Of a stretch of 64,000 nt of DNA, positions 11,458-21,761 are shown in pieces. Under the pieces are notes generated by a model, which saw only the letters and a program-made list of their open reading frames with translations, had not been told where the DNA came from and searched no databases. The translations under genes were made by a program, and so were the position numbers. Source of the DNA: Phreatobacter stygius. GTDB taxonomy: Bacteria > Pseudomonadota > Alphaproteobacteria > Rhizobiales > Phreatobacteraceae. The stretch covers positions 4,043,001-4,107,000 of the forward strand of contig NZ_CP039690.1 in NCBI RefSeq assembly GCF_005144885.1, in the 5' to 3' direction. Every line of letters begins with the position of its first letter. The first letter of the stretch is position 1.

Positions 11458-11838
11458 TCAGCCACGCGCGATGAGATTTTGCAGCCAGGGGCCGACGAAG
11501 AACGCCGCGGCGAACACGACCAGGCCGAGACCGGCGAGCTTGCCGCCGTCGCTGCGGCGGCCGGCTATGGCGCCGCTGACCACGGCGCCGGTGACATCTG
11601 GTCCATCCGGCACCACGTTGCGCACCATCCGGCGCACGATGGCATAGGGTATCGTGTCGATCGCGCCGCTGATGGCAGCCTCGCCGGTCTTGAGCGTCTT
11701 GCTCTGTGTGACCGCCGTATAGGCACTGGTCGCCTGCAGCCTCGTGAAGATTTTGCCGGCAAGGCCGAAAGCCACGAAGATGACGATGCCCCACGCGAAC
11801 AGGGCGAGGCCGGCGAGGGCGAGCAGCGTCGTGATCAT
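11458..11838 (-). CDS. Small membrane protein encoded between sucC and sucD
   Basis: The 126-residue product has a strongly hydrophobic N-terminal segment (about 2-30) and a second one near the C-terminus (about 100-122). Between them lies a polar, basic stretch including [13 protein letters not shown]. It is predicted to be a two-span inner-membrane protein with a loop of about 70 residues. It is spaced 39 bp after sucC and 23 bp before sucD on the same strand, so it must be co-transcribed with them. I do not recognise a family. Confidence 0.72.
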   Translation of the reverse strand: MITTLLALAGLALFAWGIVIFVAFGLAGKIFTRLQATSAYTAVTQSKTLKTGEAAISGAIDTIPYAIVRRMVRNVVPDGPDVTGAVVSGAIAGRRSDGGKLAGLGLVVFAAAFFVGPWLQNLIARG

Positions 11839-11877
11839 GCCAGTCTCCTTCGCCTGCCGGTTCGCGTGGTCATCGCC

Positions 11878-13455
11878 TTACTTCTTGGCTTTGGCGGCCG
11901 ATTTCTTCTTCGGCGACGCGCTGCCCGATTTGGTCGACACGGTCTTGGCCGCGGCAGCGGCTTTCGCCGCGCCCTTGGCCGGGGTGGCACCCTTGACCGC
12001 CGACTTTGTCGAGCTTGCCGGTCCGGCAACCTTCGGGACCACGACGGAGGTCTTGGCGGCCGACTTGCCGGGGCTATTGGCCACCGTCTGCGACCCGCCT
12101 TTCGCCGCGGTTGCCTTGCCGGCGGGCTTGCCGGCCGAAGCCTTCGCGACGGGGGCCTTGGCCGCAGGAGCCTTGGCCACCGGAGCCTTGGCCGCCGGGG
12201 CCTTGGCGGCGGCCTTCTTGCCGGACGCGCCCTTGTCCTTGGCGCCTTGGCCCTTGGCGCCTTGGCCATTCACCGCGGCGACGATCTTCTGGGCGGCGTC
12301 ATCAAGGTCGTCGGCCGGGATGACGTTGAGGCCGGAGGACCGGATGATCTGCTTGCCTTCCTCGACATTGGTGCCTTCGAGCCGCACCACCAGCGGCACT
12401 TCCAGGCCAACCGTCTTCACCGCGGCGATGACGCCGCGCGCGATGACGTCGCATTTCATGATGCCGCCGAAGATATTGACCAGGATGCCCTTCACCTGCG
12501 GATCGGCGGTGATGATCTTGAACGCCGCGGTGACCTTCTCCTCGCTGGCGCCGCCGCCGACATCCAGGAAGTTCGCCGGCTCCTCGCCATAGAGCTTGAT
12601 GATGTCGAGGGTGGCCATGGCCAGACCCGCGCCGTTGACCATGCAGCCGATCGTGCCGTCGAGCGCGATATAGGCCAGGTCATATTTCGACGCCTCGATC
12701 TCCTTGGCGTCCTCTTCCGTCTCGTCGCGCAGCGCGACCACGTCGGGATGCCGGTACAGCGCGTTCGAATCGAACGACACCTTGGCGTCGAGCACCTTGA
12801 TCTTGTTGTCCTTGGTGACGATGAGCGGATTGATCTCCAGCATCGCCATGTCCTTGGCGACGAAGGCCTTGTAGAGGATGGCGGCAACCGCTTCGGCCTG
12901 TTTGGCGAGGTCGCCGGTCAGGCCGAGCGTCTTGGCGATGGTGCGGCCGTGATGCGGCATGAAGCCGGTGGCCGGGTCGACCGAGAAGGTCTTGATCTTT
13001 TCAGGGGTCGCATGCGCGACCTCCTCGATATCCATGCCGCCCTCGGTCGATACGACGAAAGCGGTGCGGCCGGTCTCGCGATCGACCAGCATGGAGAGGT
13101 AGAATTCCTTGGCGATGTCGGAACCGTCCTCGACATAGAGGCGGTTGACCTGCTTGCCGGCCGGGCCGGTCTGGATCGTGACGAGCGTCGAGCCGAGCAT
13201 CTGCTTGGCGAACTCGGCCACCTCGTCGATCGACTTGGCGAGCCTGACGCCGCCCTTTTCACCAGCCGCCTTTTCCTTGAACTTGCCCTTGCCGCGGCCG
13301 CCGGCGTGGATCTGGGACTTCACCACCCAGAGCGGGCCGCCGAGCTTCTTTGCCGCATCCTTGGCTTCCGACGGCTTGAAGATGGCAATGCCGTTGGAGA
13401 CCGGCGCCCCGAACTCCTTCAGAAGCGCTTTCGCCTGGTATTCATGGATGTTCAT
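11878..13455 (-). CDS. sucC: Succinate-CoA ligase beta subunit with histone-H1-like C-terminal tail
   Basis: Residues 1-398 are a complete beta subunit (ATP-grasp fold). They show [12 protein letters not shown] at the start, [27 protein letters not shown] and [15 protein letters not shown]. The known enzyme usually ends at about 388-400 residues. Here the frame continues for 127 residues (codons at 11881-12261) of Ala, Lys, Pro, Ser and Gly. By count it holds 28 Lys and a single acidic residue, with AKAP repeats and a terminal SPKKK. That composition is like the DNA-binding tails of histone H1 and related bacterial proteins. The tail continues in frame with no stop or restart, so it is a true fusion on reading. 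It is the second gene of the mdh operon. Confidence 0.95.
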   Translation of the reverse strand: MNIHEYQAKALLKEFGAPVSNGIAIFKPSEAKDAAKKLGGPLWVVKSQIHAGGRGKGKFKEKAAGEKGGVRLAKSIDEVAEFAKQMLGSTLVTIQTGPAGKQVNRLYVEDGSDIAKEFYLSMLVDRETGRTAFVVSTEGGMDIEEVAHATPEKIKTFSVDPATGFMPHHGRTIAKTLGLTGDLAKQAEAVAAILYKAFVAKDMAMLEINPLIVTKDNKIKVLDAKVSFDSNALYRHPDVVALRDETEEDAKEIEASKYDLAYIALDGTIGCMVNGAGLAMATLDIIKLYGEEPANFLDVGGGASEEKVTAAFKIITADPQVKGILVNIFGGIMKCDVIARGVIAAVKTVGLEVPLVVRLEGTNVEEGKQIIRSSGLNVIPADDLDDAAQKIVAAVNGQGAKGQGAKDKGASGKKAAAKAPAAKAPVAKAPAAKAPVAKASAGKPAGKATAAKGGSQTVANSPGKSAAKTSVVVPKVAGPASSTKSAVKGATPAKGAAKAAAAAKTVSTKSGSASPKKKSAAKAKK

Positions 13456-13506
13456 CGCATCTCTCGCTTGGCGGTCTGGCCGCTTCAGGTTTCGAGGGGC
13501 TGGAGA

Positions 13507-13528
13507 CGGCGGCCGTCCGGGGCCGCCG
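13507..13528. repeat. Intercistronic hairpin between mdh and sucC
   Basis: CGGCGGCC (13507-13514) pairs with GGCCGCCG (13521-13528) around a 6-nt loop in the 99-bp gap between mdh and sucC. No U-tract follows on the transcribed strand. Confidence 0.45.
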
Positions 13529-13554
13529 CCTTCGCGCGTTGTTGAGGCCGCCGA

Positions 13555-14909
<1,355 letters not shown>

Positions 14910-15635
14910 TCAGGCGAAGAATTCCACTTCGCCGCTCTTCAGGTCGTAACGGGCCCCGACGACCCGCAGTTTGCCTGTCTTGGCCATGTCGGCGATAAGC
15001 GGCCCGGCGAGCTTCAGCCGGGCGACGGTCCTGCGGACATTCTCGCGGACGGTATTGTCGACGAAATCGCCGTCGCGTCCGCGCGCGGCGATCGCCGCCG
15101 GCACGATCGGCTCGATCATCGGCCCGATGGCGCCGGGGAAGGTGGCATTCTTGGCGACGACGTCACAGGCCGCCGCCACCGCGCCGCAGCGCTCATGGCC
15201 GAGCACCACGATCAAGGGCGATTTCAGCACCGCCGCACCATATTCCAGCGTGCCCATGGCCACCGTATCGACCGTGTTGCCGGCATTGCGGATGACGAAC
15301 AGCTCGCCAAGGCTCAAGCCACCGAAGACCAGTTCGGGCGGCACCCGGCTATCGGCGCAACTGACCAGGGTTGCCCATGGCGCCTGGCCGGCGACCAGCT
15401 CGCGCCGGCGCTTGGCCATGTCGGAGACACAGGCCTGCGGATCGGCGACGAAACGCCGGTTGCCCGCCTTCAGCTGCTCCAGAGCCTGGTCGGGGCCGAG
15501 ATGGGTCGGAGGGGTGTCGGAGGCCGCGGCCGTTCCGATGGCCCCCAGGCCGCCGAGCGTGGCCATGATCCCGAGCGCGCCGTGAACCAACACATGCCGG
15601 CGCGTCCGCCGCATCGTGACGCAGGTCTCGCACAT
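14910..15635 (-). CDS. Beta-class carbonic anhydrase with twin-arginine signal
   Basis: The start at the ATG behind GGGGGGA gives 241 residues. An N-terminal basic stretch MRRTRRHVLVHG and an Ala/Gly/Leu-rich core ending near SDTPP look like a Tat signal, so the enzyme is probably exported folded to the periplasm. The zinc-site residues are visible: Cys and Asp in SCADSRVPPE and His and Cys in GHERCGA. It would interconvert CO2 and bicarbonate. It is a single gene, on the same strand as the TCA operon but 390 bp from it. Confidence 0.9.
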   Translation of the reverse strand: MCETCVTMRRTRRHVLVHGALGIMATLGGLGAIGTAAASDTPPTHLGPDQALEQLKAGNRRFVADPQACVSDMAKRRRELVAGQAPWATLVSCADSRVPPELVFGGLSLGELFVIRNAGNTVDTVAMGTLEYGAAVLKSPLIVVLGHERCGAVAAACDVVAKNATFPGAIGPMIEPIVPAAIAARGRDGDFVDNTVRENVRRTVARLKLAGPLIADMAKTGKLRVVGARYDLKSGEVEFFA

Positions 15636-15766
15636 GACGGTTCCCCCCGATCGTCCGGCACGGCGTGGCAGGGCACGCGACGTCCGGACGTCAGGTGAAC
15701 CTATGGCAGCCAAAATGACATGAATATCGTGGGAATTGCTTAGCAGCCGGCCTCCGCCGGCCGATC

Positions 15767-16405
15767 TCAGACGCCGCCGGAGACCAGCGTGCGGATGACG
15801 ACACGCGCCATCACCGAAAGCCGGGCCTCGACCTGCGCGCGGGTGAGGTCGCGGGTTTCCATCACCAGGGCCGGGTGAATGAAGCGTTGCATGGCGTCGG
15901 CGACGAAGGCGACCGCCTTTTCCTCGTCCCTGATCCGGAACGGGCCCGGTTCCAGCCCTTCGTCGACGATCGCCGAGAGGAACGAGCGCAGCCGCGCGCG
16001 ATGGGCGGTGATGGTGTCGCGCCGACCCTCCCAGAAGGTCGCATAGGCGCCATAGATCGCCGGGTCGCGATCGAGGCCGTCGCGTTGCGCCTTGGCCCAG
16101 GCGGTCAGAAACCGTTCCAGCTTGTCGTCGGCCGGGTCCGGCGCGTTGGCGATGTCGCCGAGCGCCATCTCGACCGAACGGGTCCAGGCGACCACCACCG
16201 CTTCCACCAGGCCGGCCTTGGACGGGAAGAAGCGATAGACATTGGCGTGGCTCATGCCGGCCTCCCGGGCGACCGCCACCACCGTGACGCGCTCCGGCCC
16301 GAAGCGGCGGATATGCTCGGCGGCAATCGCGACGAGGCGCGCCTGGACCCGGTCTTCCAGGGGCGGGGCGGCCGGCGGCCGGTAGGTTTCAGCGCGGCGC
16401 GCCAT
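15767..16405 (-). CDS. TetR/AcrR family transcriptional regulator
   Basis: The protein has 212 residues. The N-terminal helix-turn-helix region runs from ERVTVVAVAREAGMSHANVY to RFFPSKAGL (about 35-70), the usual TetR pattern. The C-terminal ligand-binding domain is helical and family-typical in length. No target gene is adjacent: the neighbours are the carbonic anhydrase on one side and an IS inserted 82 bp upstream of its start on the other. The insertion may have displaced its original divergent partner or promoter. Confidence 0.87.
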   Translation of the reverse strand: MARRAETYRPPAAPPLEDRVQARLVAIAAEHIRRFGPERVTVVAVAREAGMSHANVYRFFPSKAGLVEAVVVAWTRSVEMALGDIANAPDPADDKLERFLTAWAKAQRDGLDRDPAIYGAYATFWEGRRDTITAHRARLRSFLSAIVDEGLEPGPFRIRDEEKAVAFVADAMQRFIHPALVMETRDLTRAQVEARLSVMARVVIRTLVSGGV

Positions 16406-16488
16406 GGACCGCCCTGGAATATCGGATCAATGCGATGACCATCGTCTGGACCTCTGGCAGGCGGTTTGGTGATCAACCGCCGGCAAGA

Positions 16489-17454
16489 CTAGCTGTTTAG
16501 TCCCGGCATTTGATGGAGTGGATCGAGCCTGAATCGTTGAGGCTCTGTTGTCCAGAGTTTGCAGATGAATTCGTAGGGTGTGAGGCCCTTGAGGGTCTTC
16601 AGCCTCCGCCCGAAATTGTAGGCGCTGACGAAGTCGGCGAGATGCGCTTCGAACTGCCGGTGGCTGTCGTAGTGGTAACGCTTGACGGTGGCTTCTTTGA
16701 TGGTGCGGTTCATGCGCTCGACCTGGCCGTTAGTCCAAGGGTGCTTCACCTTGGTGAGGCGGTGCTCGATGCCGTTCTCCTGGCAGCGCATGCCGAACAT
16801 GTGCGTCACGTAGCGCGCCGTCGGACCATCGGCATACCGTGGCGGGAAGGTGAACTGGATGCCGTTGTCGGTGAGAACGGTATGGATCTTGTAGGGGACG
16901 GCCTCGATCAAGGCCGAGAGGAAGGCTGACGCGGAGGTCCGCCCCGTCTTCCTGACGATCTGTACGACGGCGAATTTGCTCGTGCGATCGATGGCGACAT
17001 AGAGGTACAGCTTGCCCTCAGCGGTCTGCACCTCGGCGATATCGATGTGGAAGAAGCCGATCGGATAGGATTTGAACTTCGTCTTCGCCGGCTTCTCGCC
17101 TTCGACCTCGGGCAGGCGGCTGATCCCGTGACGCTGCAGGCAGCGGTGCAGGGATGACCGCGTCAGCGTCGGGATCGTCGGCTGTAGCGCATAGAGGCAG
17201 TCGTCGAGCGGCAGCAAAGTATGCTTCCGGAAGGCGACGATCACGGCCTCTTCCTCAATCGTCAGCACTGTCGAAGTCGGGTTCTTCGGCCCGGTCGGCA
17301 CATCGGTCACCGAGGTCCGCTTCTTCCACTTCGCGACCGTCTTCTGGTTAATCCCGTAGCGCTTAGACAGAGCCCTCAGGCTCTCTTGACTATGTTGTAT
17401 CGCTCGACGGACCGCCTCAGTCGTCGTGGCGCTCCCGTGGAGAACCTGGCCCAT
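16489..17454 (-). CDS. IS481-family transposase
   Basis: This intact 321-residue DDE transposase has an N-terminal helix-turn-helix (about 22-50, with LRALSKRYGINQKTVAKWKK). It has an rve core with D138 (FHIDIAEV), D196 (LTDNGIQF) and E246 (NGQVERMNR). The last Ser codon spans the left tip of the element and the TAG stop lies wholly in the duplicated target (16489-16491). The element therefore carries no in-frame stop of its own here; the target supplied it. The frame shows no damage, so the element may be active. Confidence 0.95.
   Translation of the reverse strand: MGQVLHGSATTTEAVRRAIQHSQESLRALSKRYGINQKTVAKWKKRTSVTDVPTGPKNPTSTVLTIEEEAVIVAFRKHTLLPLDDCLYALQPTIPTLTRSSLHRCLQRHGISRLPEVEGEKPAKTKFKSYPIGFFHIDIAEVQTAEGKLYLYVAIDRTSKFAVVQIVRKTGRTSASAFLSALIEAVPYKIHTVLTDNGIQFTFPPRYADGPTARYVTHMFGMRCQENGIEHRLTKVKHPWTNGQVERMNRTIKEATVKRYHYDSHRQFEAHLADFVSAYNFGRRLKTLKGLTPYEFICKLWTTEPQRFRLDPLHQMPGLNS
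16494..16516 (+). repeat. IS left terminal inverted repeat
   Basis: It reads TGTTTAGTCCCGG, then CA and TTTGATGG. It differs from the other end at four positions (6, 7, 14 and 15). Confidence 0.92.
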
Positions 17455-17487
17455 AGCGCGTCCCTCGATTCCTGCATCGAGATTGCA

Positions 17488-17510
17488 CCATCAAAGCCCG
17501 GGATCAAACA
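17488..17510 (-). repeat. IS right terminal inverted repeat
   Basis: Read inward on the minus strand it is TGTTTGATCCCGG, then GC and TTTGATGG. It is followed on the plus strand by the ACTAGC target copy. Confidence 0.92.
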
Positions 17511-17558
17511 ACTAGCCGGCTTTTCCCGCCGCGTCCGGGGAAGCCGTCGGCCCTGCCG

Positions 17559-18734
17559 TCAGGTCTCCACGATGCCGCCGGTATCGGCGGAGGGCTCGAC
17601 GCGGCGTTCATGCGGCGCGGCCAGATAGTCCTCCGACCGCATCTCGATCAGCCGCGAGGCGGTCCGGTTGAATTCGAAGACTTCGACGCCTTCGTCGGAC
17701 AGATAGAGGCCGGTCGGTTCGGCGCCGGCGCTCGCCACCAGCTTGACGCTGTTGTCGTAGAGCGCGTCGATCAGGGTGATGAAGCGCTTGGCCTCGTTGC
17801 GCATGCCGAGCCCGCGCATCACCGGGATGCGGTCGATCAGCACGGTGTGATAGGCGTGCGCGATCGCCAGATAGTCCGACGCCCCGAGCGGTCTTTCGCA
17901 GAGCTCGGCGAAACTGAAACGGGCGAGGCCGCGGGCCTGGCGCGGCACCGCGACATGGCGGCCCTTGACGATCAGTTCGCTCGGCTCGCCCTCGGCGCCG
18001 CCGGTCAGTCGCGCCCAGGCCTCGTCCATGGCCTGGTCGCCGCCGGCCCCCAGCGGCACGGTCCAGACCGGCCGCCCGGCAAGCTTTTCCAGGCGGAAAT
18101 CGGTGCGTGATTCGAGCTTCACCACCGCCATCCGCTCCTGCAGCAGCTTGATGAAGGGCAGGAACAGGGCCCGGTTGAGACCGTCCTTGTAGAGCTGGTC
18201 GGGCACCACGTTGGAGGTGGCGACCACCACAACGCCTTCCTCGAACAGTTTCGTGAACAGCCGCCCGAGGATCATGGCGTCGGCGATGTCGGTCACCGAG
18301 AACTCGTCGAAACAGAGCAGCCAGGCCTCCTCGGCAAGCTCCATCGCCACCGGCGCGATCGGATCGTCGCCCTTGACCTCGCCGCTCTTCAGCTTCTGGC
18401 GATAGGCGTGGATCCGTTCGTGCACATCGGCCATGAATTCATGGAAATGGGCGCGGCGCTTGCGGCGCACCGGGCTTGCCGCCATGAACAGGTCCATCAG
18501 CATGGTCTTGCCGCGGCCGACCTCGCCCCAGATGTAGAGGCCGGTGACCGGTTCGCGCTTCTCGCCGCGGGAGAACAGCCAGGCCAGCGCCGAGGATTTG
18601 CGCCGGGACAGGCGGAAATCGGCGAGTTCTTCGTTCAGTCGGTTGAGCCGCTTCGCCACCGCTGCCTGCGCTGCGTCGAAGGAAATCTCACCGGCTTCGA
18701 CGAGTGCATGGTAGCGGGACAGCGTATCGGCCAT
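17559..18734 (-). CDS. zapE: Cell division protein ZapE (AFG1-like ATPase)
   Basis: This 391-residue AAA+-type ATPase has Walker A GEVGRGKT (about 68-75), Walker B LLCFDEFSVTDIADAM and a following FEEGVVVVATSNV. In E. coli ZapE acts on the Z ring; mitochondrial AFG1/LACE1 is implicated in respiratory-chain protein turnover. Its position divergent from sdhCDA (193 bp) is common in Alphaproteobacteria and may reflect the latter role, though that is inference. Confidence 0.93.
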   Translation of the reverse strand: MADTLSRYHALVEAGEISFDAAQAAVAKRLNRLNEELADFRLSRRKSSALAWLFSRGEKREPVTGLYIWGEVGRGKTMLMDLFMAASPVRRKRRAHFHEFMADVHERIHAYRQKLKSGEVKGDDPIAPVAMELAEEAWLLCFDEFSVTDIADAMILGRLFTKLFEEGVVVVATSNVVPDQLYKDGLNRALFLPFIKLLQERMAVVKLESRTDFRLEKLAGRPVWTVPLGAGGDQAMDEAWARLTGGAEGEPSELIVKGRHVAVPRQARGLARFSFAELCERPLGASDYLAIAHAYHTVLIDRIPVMRGLGMRNEAKRFITLIDALYDNSVKLVASAGAEPTGLYLSDEGVEVFEFNRTASRLIEMRSEDYLAAPHERRVEPSADTGGIVET

Positions 18735-18927
18735 GGGCCCGAGCCATTAGCGGGCGGCGGAAAAGCCCGCAAGTCATTGTGCCGCAGGGGCGCTTTGACT
18801 AATTGAAAACAGTTCTACCCCCTTCGTCGGACACCGCCTCCGTTGCGTCGGGCCCCGGGGTTTCGTAAACAGACGCGTGATTTCCGGCGGCCGGTCCCAT
18901 CCGGCCAGCCATGAGGACCTGCCGACA

Positions 18928-19335
18928 ATGGCCGATGTGAAGCCGACAACCGTCCGCCCGCTATCCCCGCACCTGCAGATTTACCGGCCGATGCTGACGA
19001 TGATGATGTCCATCGTCCACCGCATTACCGGCGCGGCGCTGTTCTTCGGCACCCTGCTGATGGTCTGGTGGCTGGTGGCGGCGGCTTCCGGCCCGAGCGC
19101 CTATGCCACCTTCCAGTGGTTCGCCGGCTCGTTCATCGGCCGGCTCGTGCTGTTCGGTTATACCTGGGCGCTGTTCCACCACATGCTCGGCGGTATCAGG
19201 CATTTCATCTGGGACACCGGCCGCGGTTTCGGGCCGCAGGAGCGCGAATGGCTGGTGCGCGCCAATGTCATCGGCTCGGTGGCGCTGACGATCCTGACCT
19301 GGATCGTCGCCTATGCCGTGCGCGGCGGGGTCTGA
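18928..19335 (+). CDS. sdhC: Succinate dehydrogenase cytochrome b556 subunit
   Basis: The 135-residue protein has three membrane spans. SPHLQIYRP near the N-terminus and SIVHRITGAALF are the quinone-site signature of the family. The His-rich segment WALFHHMLGGIRHFIWD holds the haem-ligand His. The start MADVKP is chosen because the 17 in-frame residues before it have no family similarity. It anchors SdhA/SdhB to the inner membrane together with SdhD, whose gene starts 9 bp later. Confidence 0.95.
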   Translation: MADVKPTTVRPLSPHLQIYRPMLTMMMSIVHRITGAALFFGTLLMVWWLVAAASGPSAYATFQWFAGSFIGRLVLFGYTWALFHHMLGGIRHFIWDTGRGFGPQEREWLVRANVIGSVALTILTWIVAYAVRGGV

Positions 19336-19344
19336 GGAAACATC

Positions 19345-19740
19345 ATGTCGGAACCGAAATCCTCCATGCGCACCCCGCTCGGCAGCGTCCGCGGCCTTGG
19401 CTCGGCCAGGTCCGGCACCGAGCATTTCTGGATGCAGCGGGTGACCGCCGTCGCCAACATCCCGCTGTCGCTGTTCGTGGTCGGCCTGATCATCTCGACC
19501 GCCGGCAGCAATTATTCGGCGGTCAAGGCGACGCTCGGTTCGCCGATCGTGGCCATTCCGCTGCTGCTCTTCGTCATCTCGGCGACCTATCACATGCGTT
19601 TGGGCATGCAGATGATCATCGAGGACTATGTCCCGGCCGAGGGCACGCGCATCGTGCTCTTGCTGCTCAACACCTTCTTCTCGGTGATCGTGGCGCTCGC
19701 CTCGATCTTCGCGATCCTGAAACTGTCGTTCGGCGTCTGA
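19345..19740 (+). CDS. sdhD: Succinate dehydrogenase hydrophobic anchor subunit
   Basis: The 131-residue protein has three predicted spans. [20 protein letters not shown] at the start and [14 protein letters not shown], which contains the second haem-ligand His and the conserved Asp-Tyr, identify SdhD. It follows sdhC after 9 bp and precedes sdhA by 73 bp. Confidence 0.95.
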   Translation: MSEPKSSMRTPLGSVRGLGSARSGTEHFWMQRVTAVANIPLSLFVVGLIISTAGSNYSAVKATLGSPIVAIPLLLFVISATYHMRLGMQMIIEDYVPAEGTRIVLLLLNTFFSVIVALASIFAILKLSFGV

Positions 19741-19813
19741 CGCCCGAGCCGACCCGATCGATATCCGGCGCCTCGACCGCGCCGCGACAGCCGCCTACCA
19801 GGAGCACCGTGCC

Positions 19814-21634
19814 ATGGCTCAAGCCGCCGGACCCGCCGTCAATGGCCGCGCCTACGACATCACCGACCACACCTATGACGTCGTCATCGTCGGCGCCGGC
19901 GGTGCCGGCCTGCGCGCCGTCGTCGGCTGCGCCCAAGCCGGTCTGAAGACCGCCTGCATCTCCAAGGTGTTCCCGACCCGCTCGCACACGGTGGCGGCCC
20001 AGGGCGGCATTTCGGCCTCGCTCGGCAATATGGGCGAGGACGACTGGCGCTGGCACATGTACGATACGGTCAAGGGTTCCGACTGGCTGGGCGACCAGGA
20101 CGCCATCGAATATCTCGTGCGCAATGCGCCGGCGGCGGTCTATGAGCTCGAGCATTGGGGCGTGCCGTTCTCGCGCACCGAGGCCGGCAAGATCTACCAG
20201 CGGCCGTTCGGCGGCATGACCACCCATTACGGCAAGGGCACCGCGCAGCGCACCTGCGCCGCCGCCGACCGCACCGGCCATGCCATCCTGCACACGCTTT
20301 ACGGCCAGGCGTTGCGCAACAATGCCGAGTTCTTCATCGAATATTTCGCCATCGACCTGATGATGTCCGAGGACGGCCGCTGCCTCGGCGTGGTCGCGCT
20401 GAAGATGGATGACGGCACGCTGCATCGCTTCCGCGGCCGCCAGACCATCATGGCGACCGGCGGTTACGGCCGCGCCTATTTCTCGGCGACCTCGGCCCAT
20501 ACCTGCACCGGCGACGGCAATGCCATGGTGCTGCGCGCCGGCCTGCCGCTGCAGGACATGGAATTCGTCCAGTTCCATCCGACCGGCATCTATGGTTCCG
20601 GCTGCCTGATCACCGAGGGGTCGCGCGGCGAGGGCGGCTACCTGACCAATTCCGAGGGCGAGCGCTTCATGGAGCGTTATGCGCCCTCCGCCAAGGACCT
20701 GGCCTCACGCGACGTCGTCTCGCGTTCGATGACCATGGAGATCCGCGAGGGCAGGGGGGTGGGCAAGAACAAGGACCACATCTACCTGCATCTCGACCAT
20801 CTCGACCCGAAGATCCTGCACGAGCGCCTGCCGGGCATTTCGGAAAGCGCCAAGATCTTCGCCGGCGTCGATGTGACCAAGGAGCCGATCCCGGTCATCC
20901 CGACGGTCCACTACAACATGGGCGGCATACCGACGAACTATCACGGCGAGGTCTATACCAAGAAGGGCGGCGACCCGGATGCCATCGTCCCCGGCCTGAT
21001 GGCGATCGGCGAGGCGGCCTGCGTCTCGGTGCACGGCGCCAACCGGCTCGGCTCCAATTCGCTGATCGACCTCGTGGTGTTCGGCCGGGCCGCCGGCCTG
21101 CGCGCCGCCGAGACGGTGGTTGCCGGCGAAAAGCACCAGGATCTGCCGAAGGAAGCCTCCGAGCTTGCCCTGTCGCGGCTCGACAAGTTCCGCAACGCCT
21201 CGGGCGGCACGCCGACCGCCCAGCTGCGCGCCAAGATGCAGGGCATCATGCAGTCGAACTGCGCGGTGTTCCGCACCGGCGAGGTGCTCGAAGAGGGCCA
21301 GAAGCTGATCCACGAGGTCTGGCAGGGGTCGAGCGACATCAAGACGACCGATCGCTCGCTGATCTGGAATTCCGACCTGATCGAGACCCTCGAGTTCGAC
21401 AACCTGATCAGCCAGGCCGTGGTCACCATGGACTCGGCCGCGAACCGCCAGGAAAGCCGGGGCGCGCATGCCCGCGAGGATTTCGCCGAGCGCAACGACA
21501 AGGACTGGATGAAGCACACCCTGGCTTTCGCCGACGACAACGCCAGGTCGGTGACCATCGATTATCGGCCGGTCCACACCTATACGATGACCAACGACAT
21601 CCAATATATCGAGCCCAAAGCCCGGGTGTATTGA
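19814..21634 (+). CDS. sdhA: Succinate dehydrogenase flavoprotein subunit
   Basis: The 606-residue enzyme oxidises succinate to fumarate with covalently bound FAD. The FAD-binding [10 protein letters not shown] lies at about 27-36, and the FAD-attachment His is H58 in [10 protein letters not shown]. The substrate-site sequences [24 protein letters not shown] and [10 protein letters not shown] are all present. The C-terminus [21 protein letters not shown] is complete. sdhB, normally the next gene, is not here nor anywhere in the window. Confidence 0.97.
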   Translation: MAQAAGPAVNGRAYDITDHTYDVVIVGAGGAGLRAVVGCAQAGLKTACISKVFPTRSHTVAAQGGISASLGNMGEDDWRWHMYDTVKGSDWLGDQDAIEYLVRNAPAAVYELEHWGVPFSRTEAGKIYQRPFGGMTTHYGKGTAQRTCAAADRTGHAILHTLYGQALRNNAEFFIEYFAIDLMMSEDGRCLGVVALKMDDGTLHRFRGRQTIMATGGYGRAYFSATSAHTCTGDGNAMVLRAGLPLQDMEFVQFHPTGIYGSGCLITEGSRGEGGYLTNSEGERFMERYAPSAKDLASRDVVSRSMTMEIREGRGVGKNKDHIYLHLDHLDPKILHERLPGISESAKIFAGVDVTKEPIPVIPTVHYNMGGIPTNYHGEVYTKKGGDPDAIVPGLMAIGEAACVSVHGANRLGSNSLIDLVVFGRAAGLRAAETVVAGEKHQDLPKEASELALSRLDKFRNASGGTPTAQLRAKMQGIMQSNCAVFRTGEVLEEGQKLIHEVWQGSSDIKTTDRSLIWNSDLIETLEFDNLISQAVVTMDSAANRQESRGAHAREDFAERNDKDWMKHTLAFADDNARSVTIDYRPVHTYTMTNDIQYIEPKARVY

Positions 21635-21761
21635 GCCTTGCGTCTCTCGAGGCCTGCTCGTTGAGCGGATCGCCATTCCGGTTCGCCGCCGTGCGCGAGG
21701 CCGCGGCGGACCGGTGCCCAGCCATGGTCGACGCCTTCGCCGTCGGGAAACGGATTGCCGC

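Larger units (their letters stand above)
16494..17510 (-). mobile_element. Complete IS481-family insertion sequence, 1017 bp
   Basis: Both ends begin TGTTT and form 23-bp imperfect inverted repeats (19 of 23 matched). Immediately outside is a 6-bp direct repeat ACTAGC (16488-16493 and 17511-17516), the target duplication. Identical duplications and an open transposase frame suggest a recent insertion. The target is the intergenic space between the TetR gene and zapE, and no gene is interrupted. Confidence 0.95.

Noticed and set aside
11479-13545. 688-residue plus-strand frame opposite sucC and the membrane-protein gene
   Set aside because: It spans two real genes and their gap and is low-complexity with no recognisable fold.
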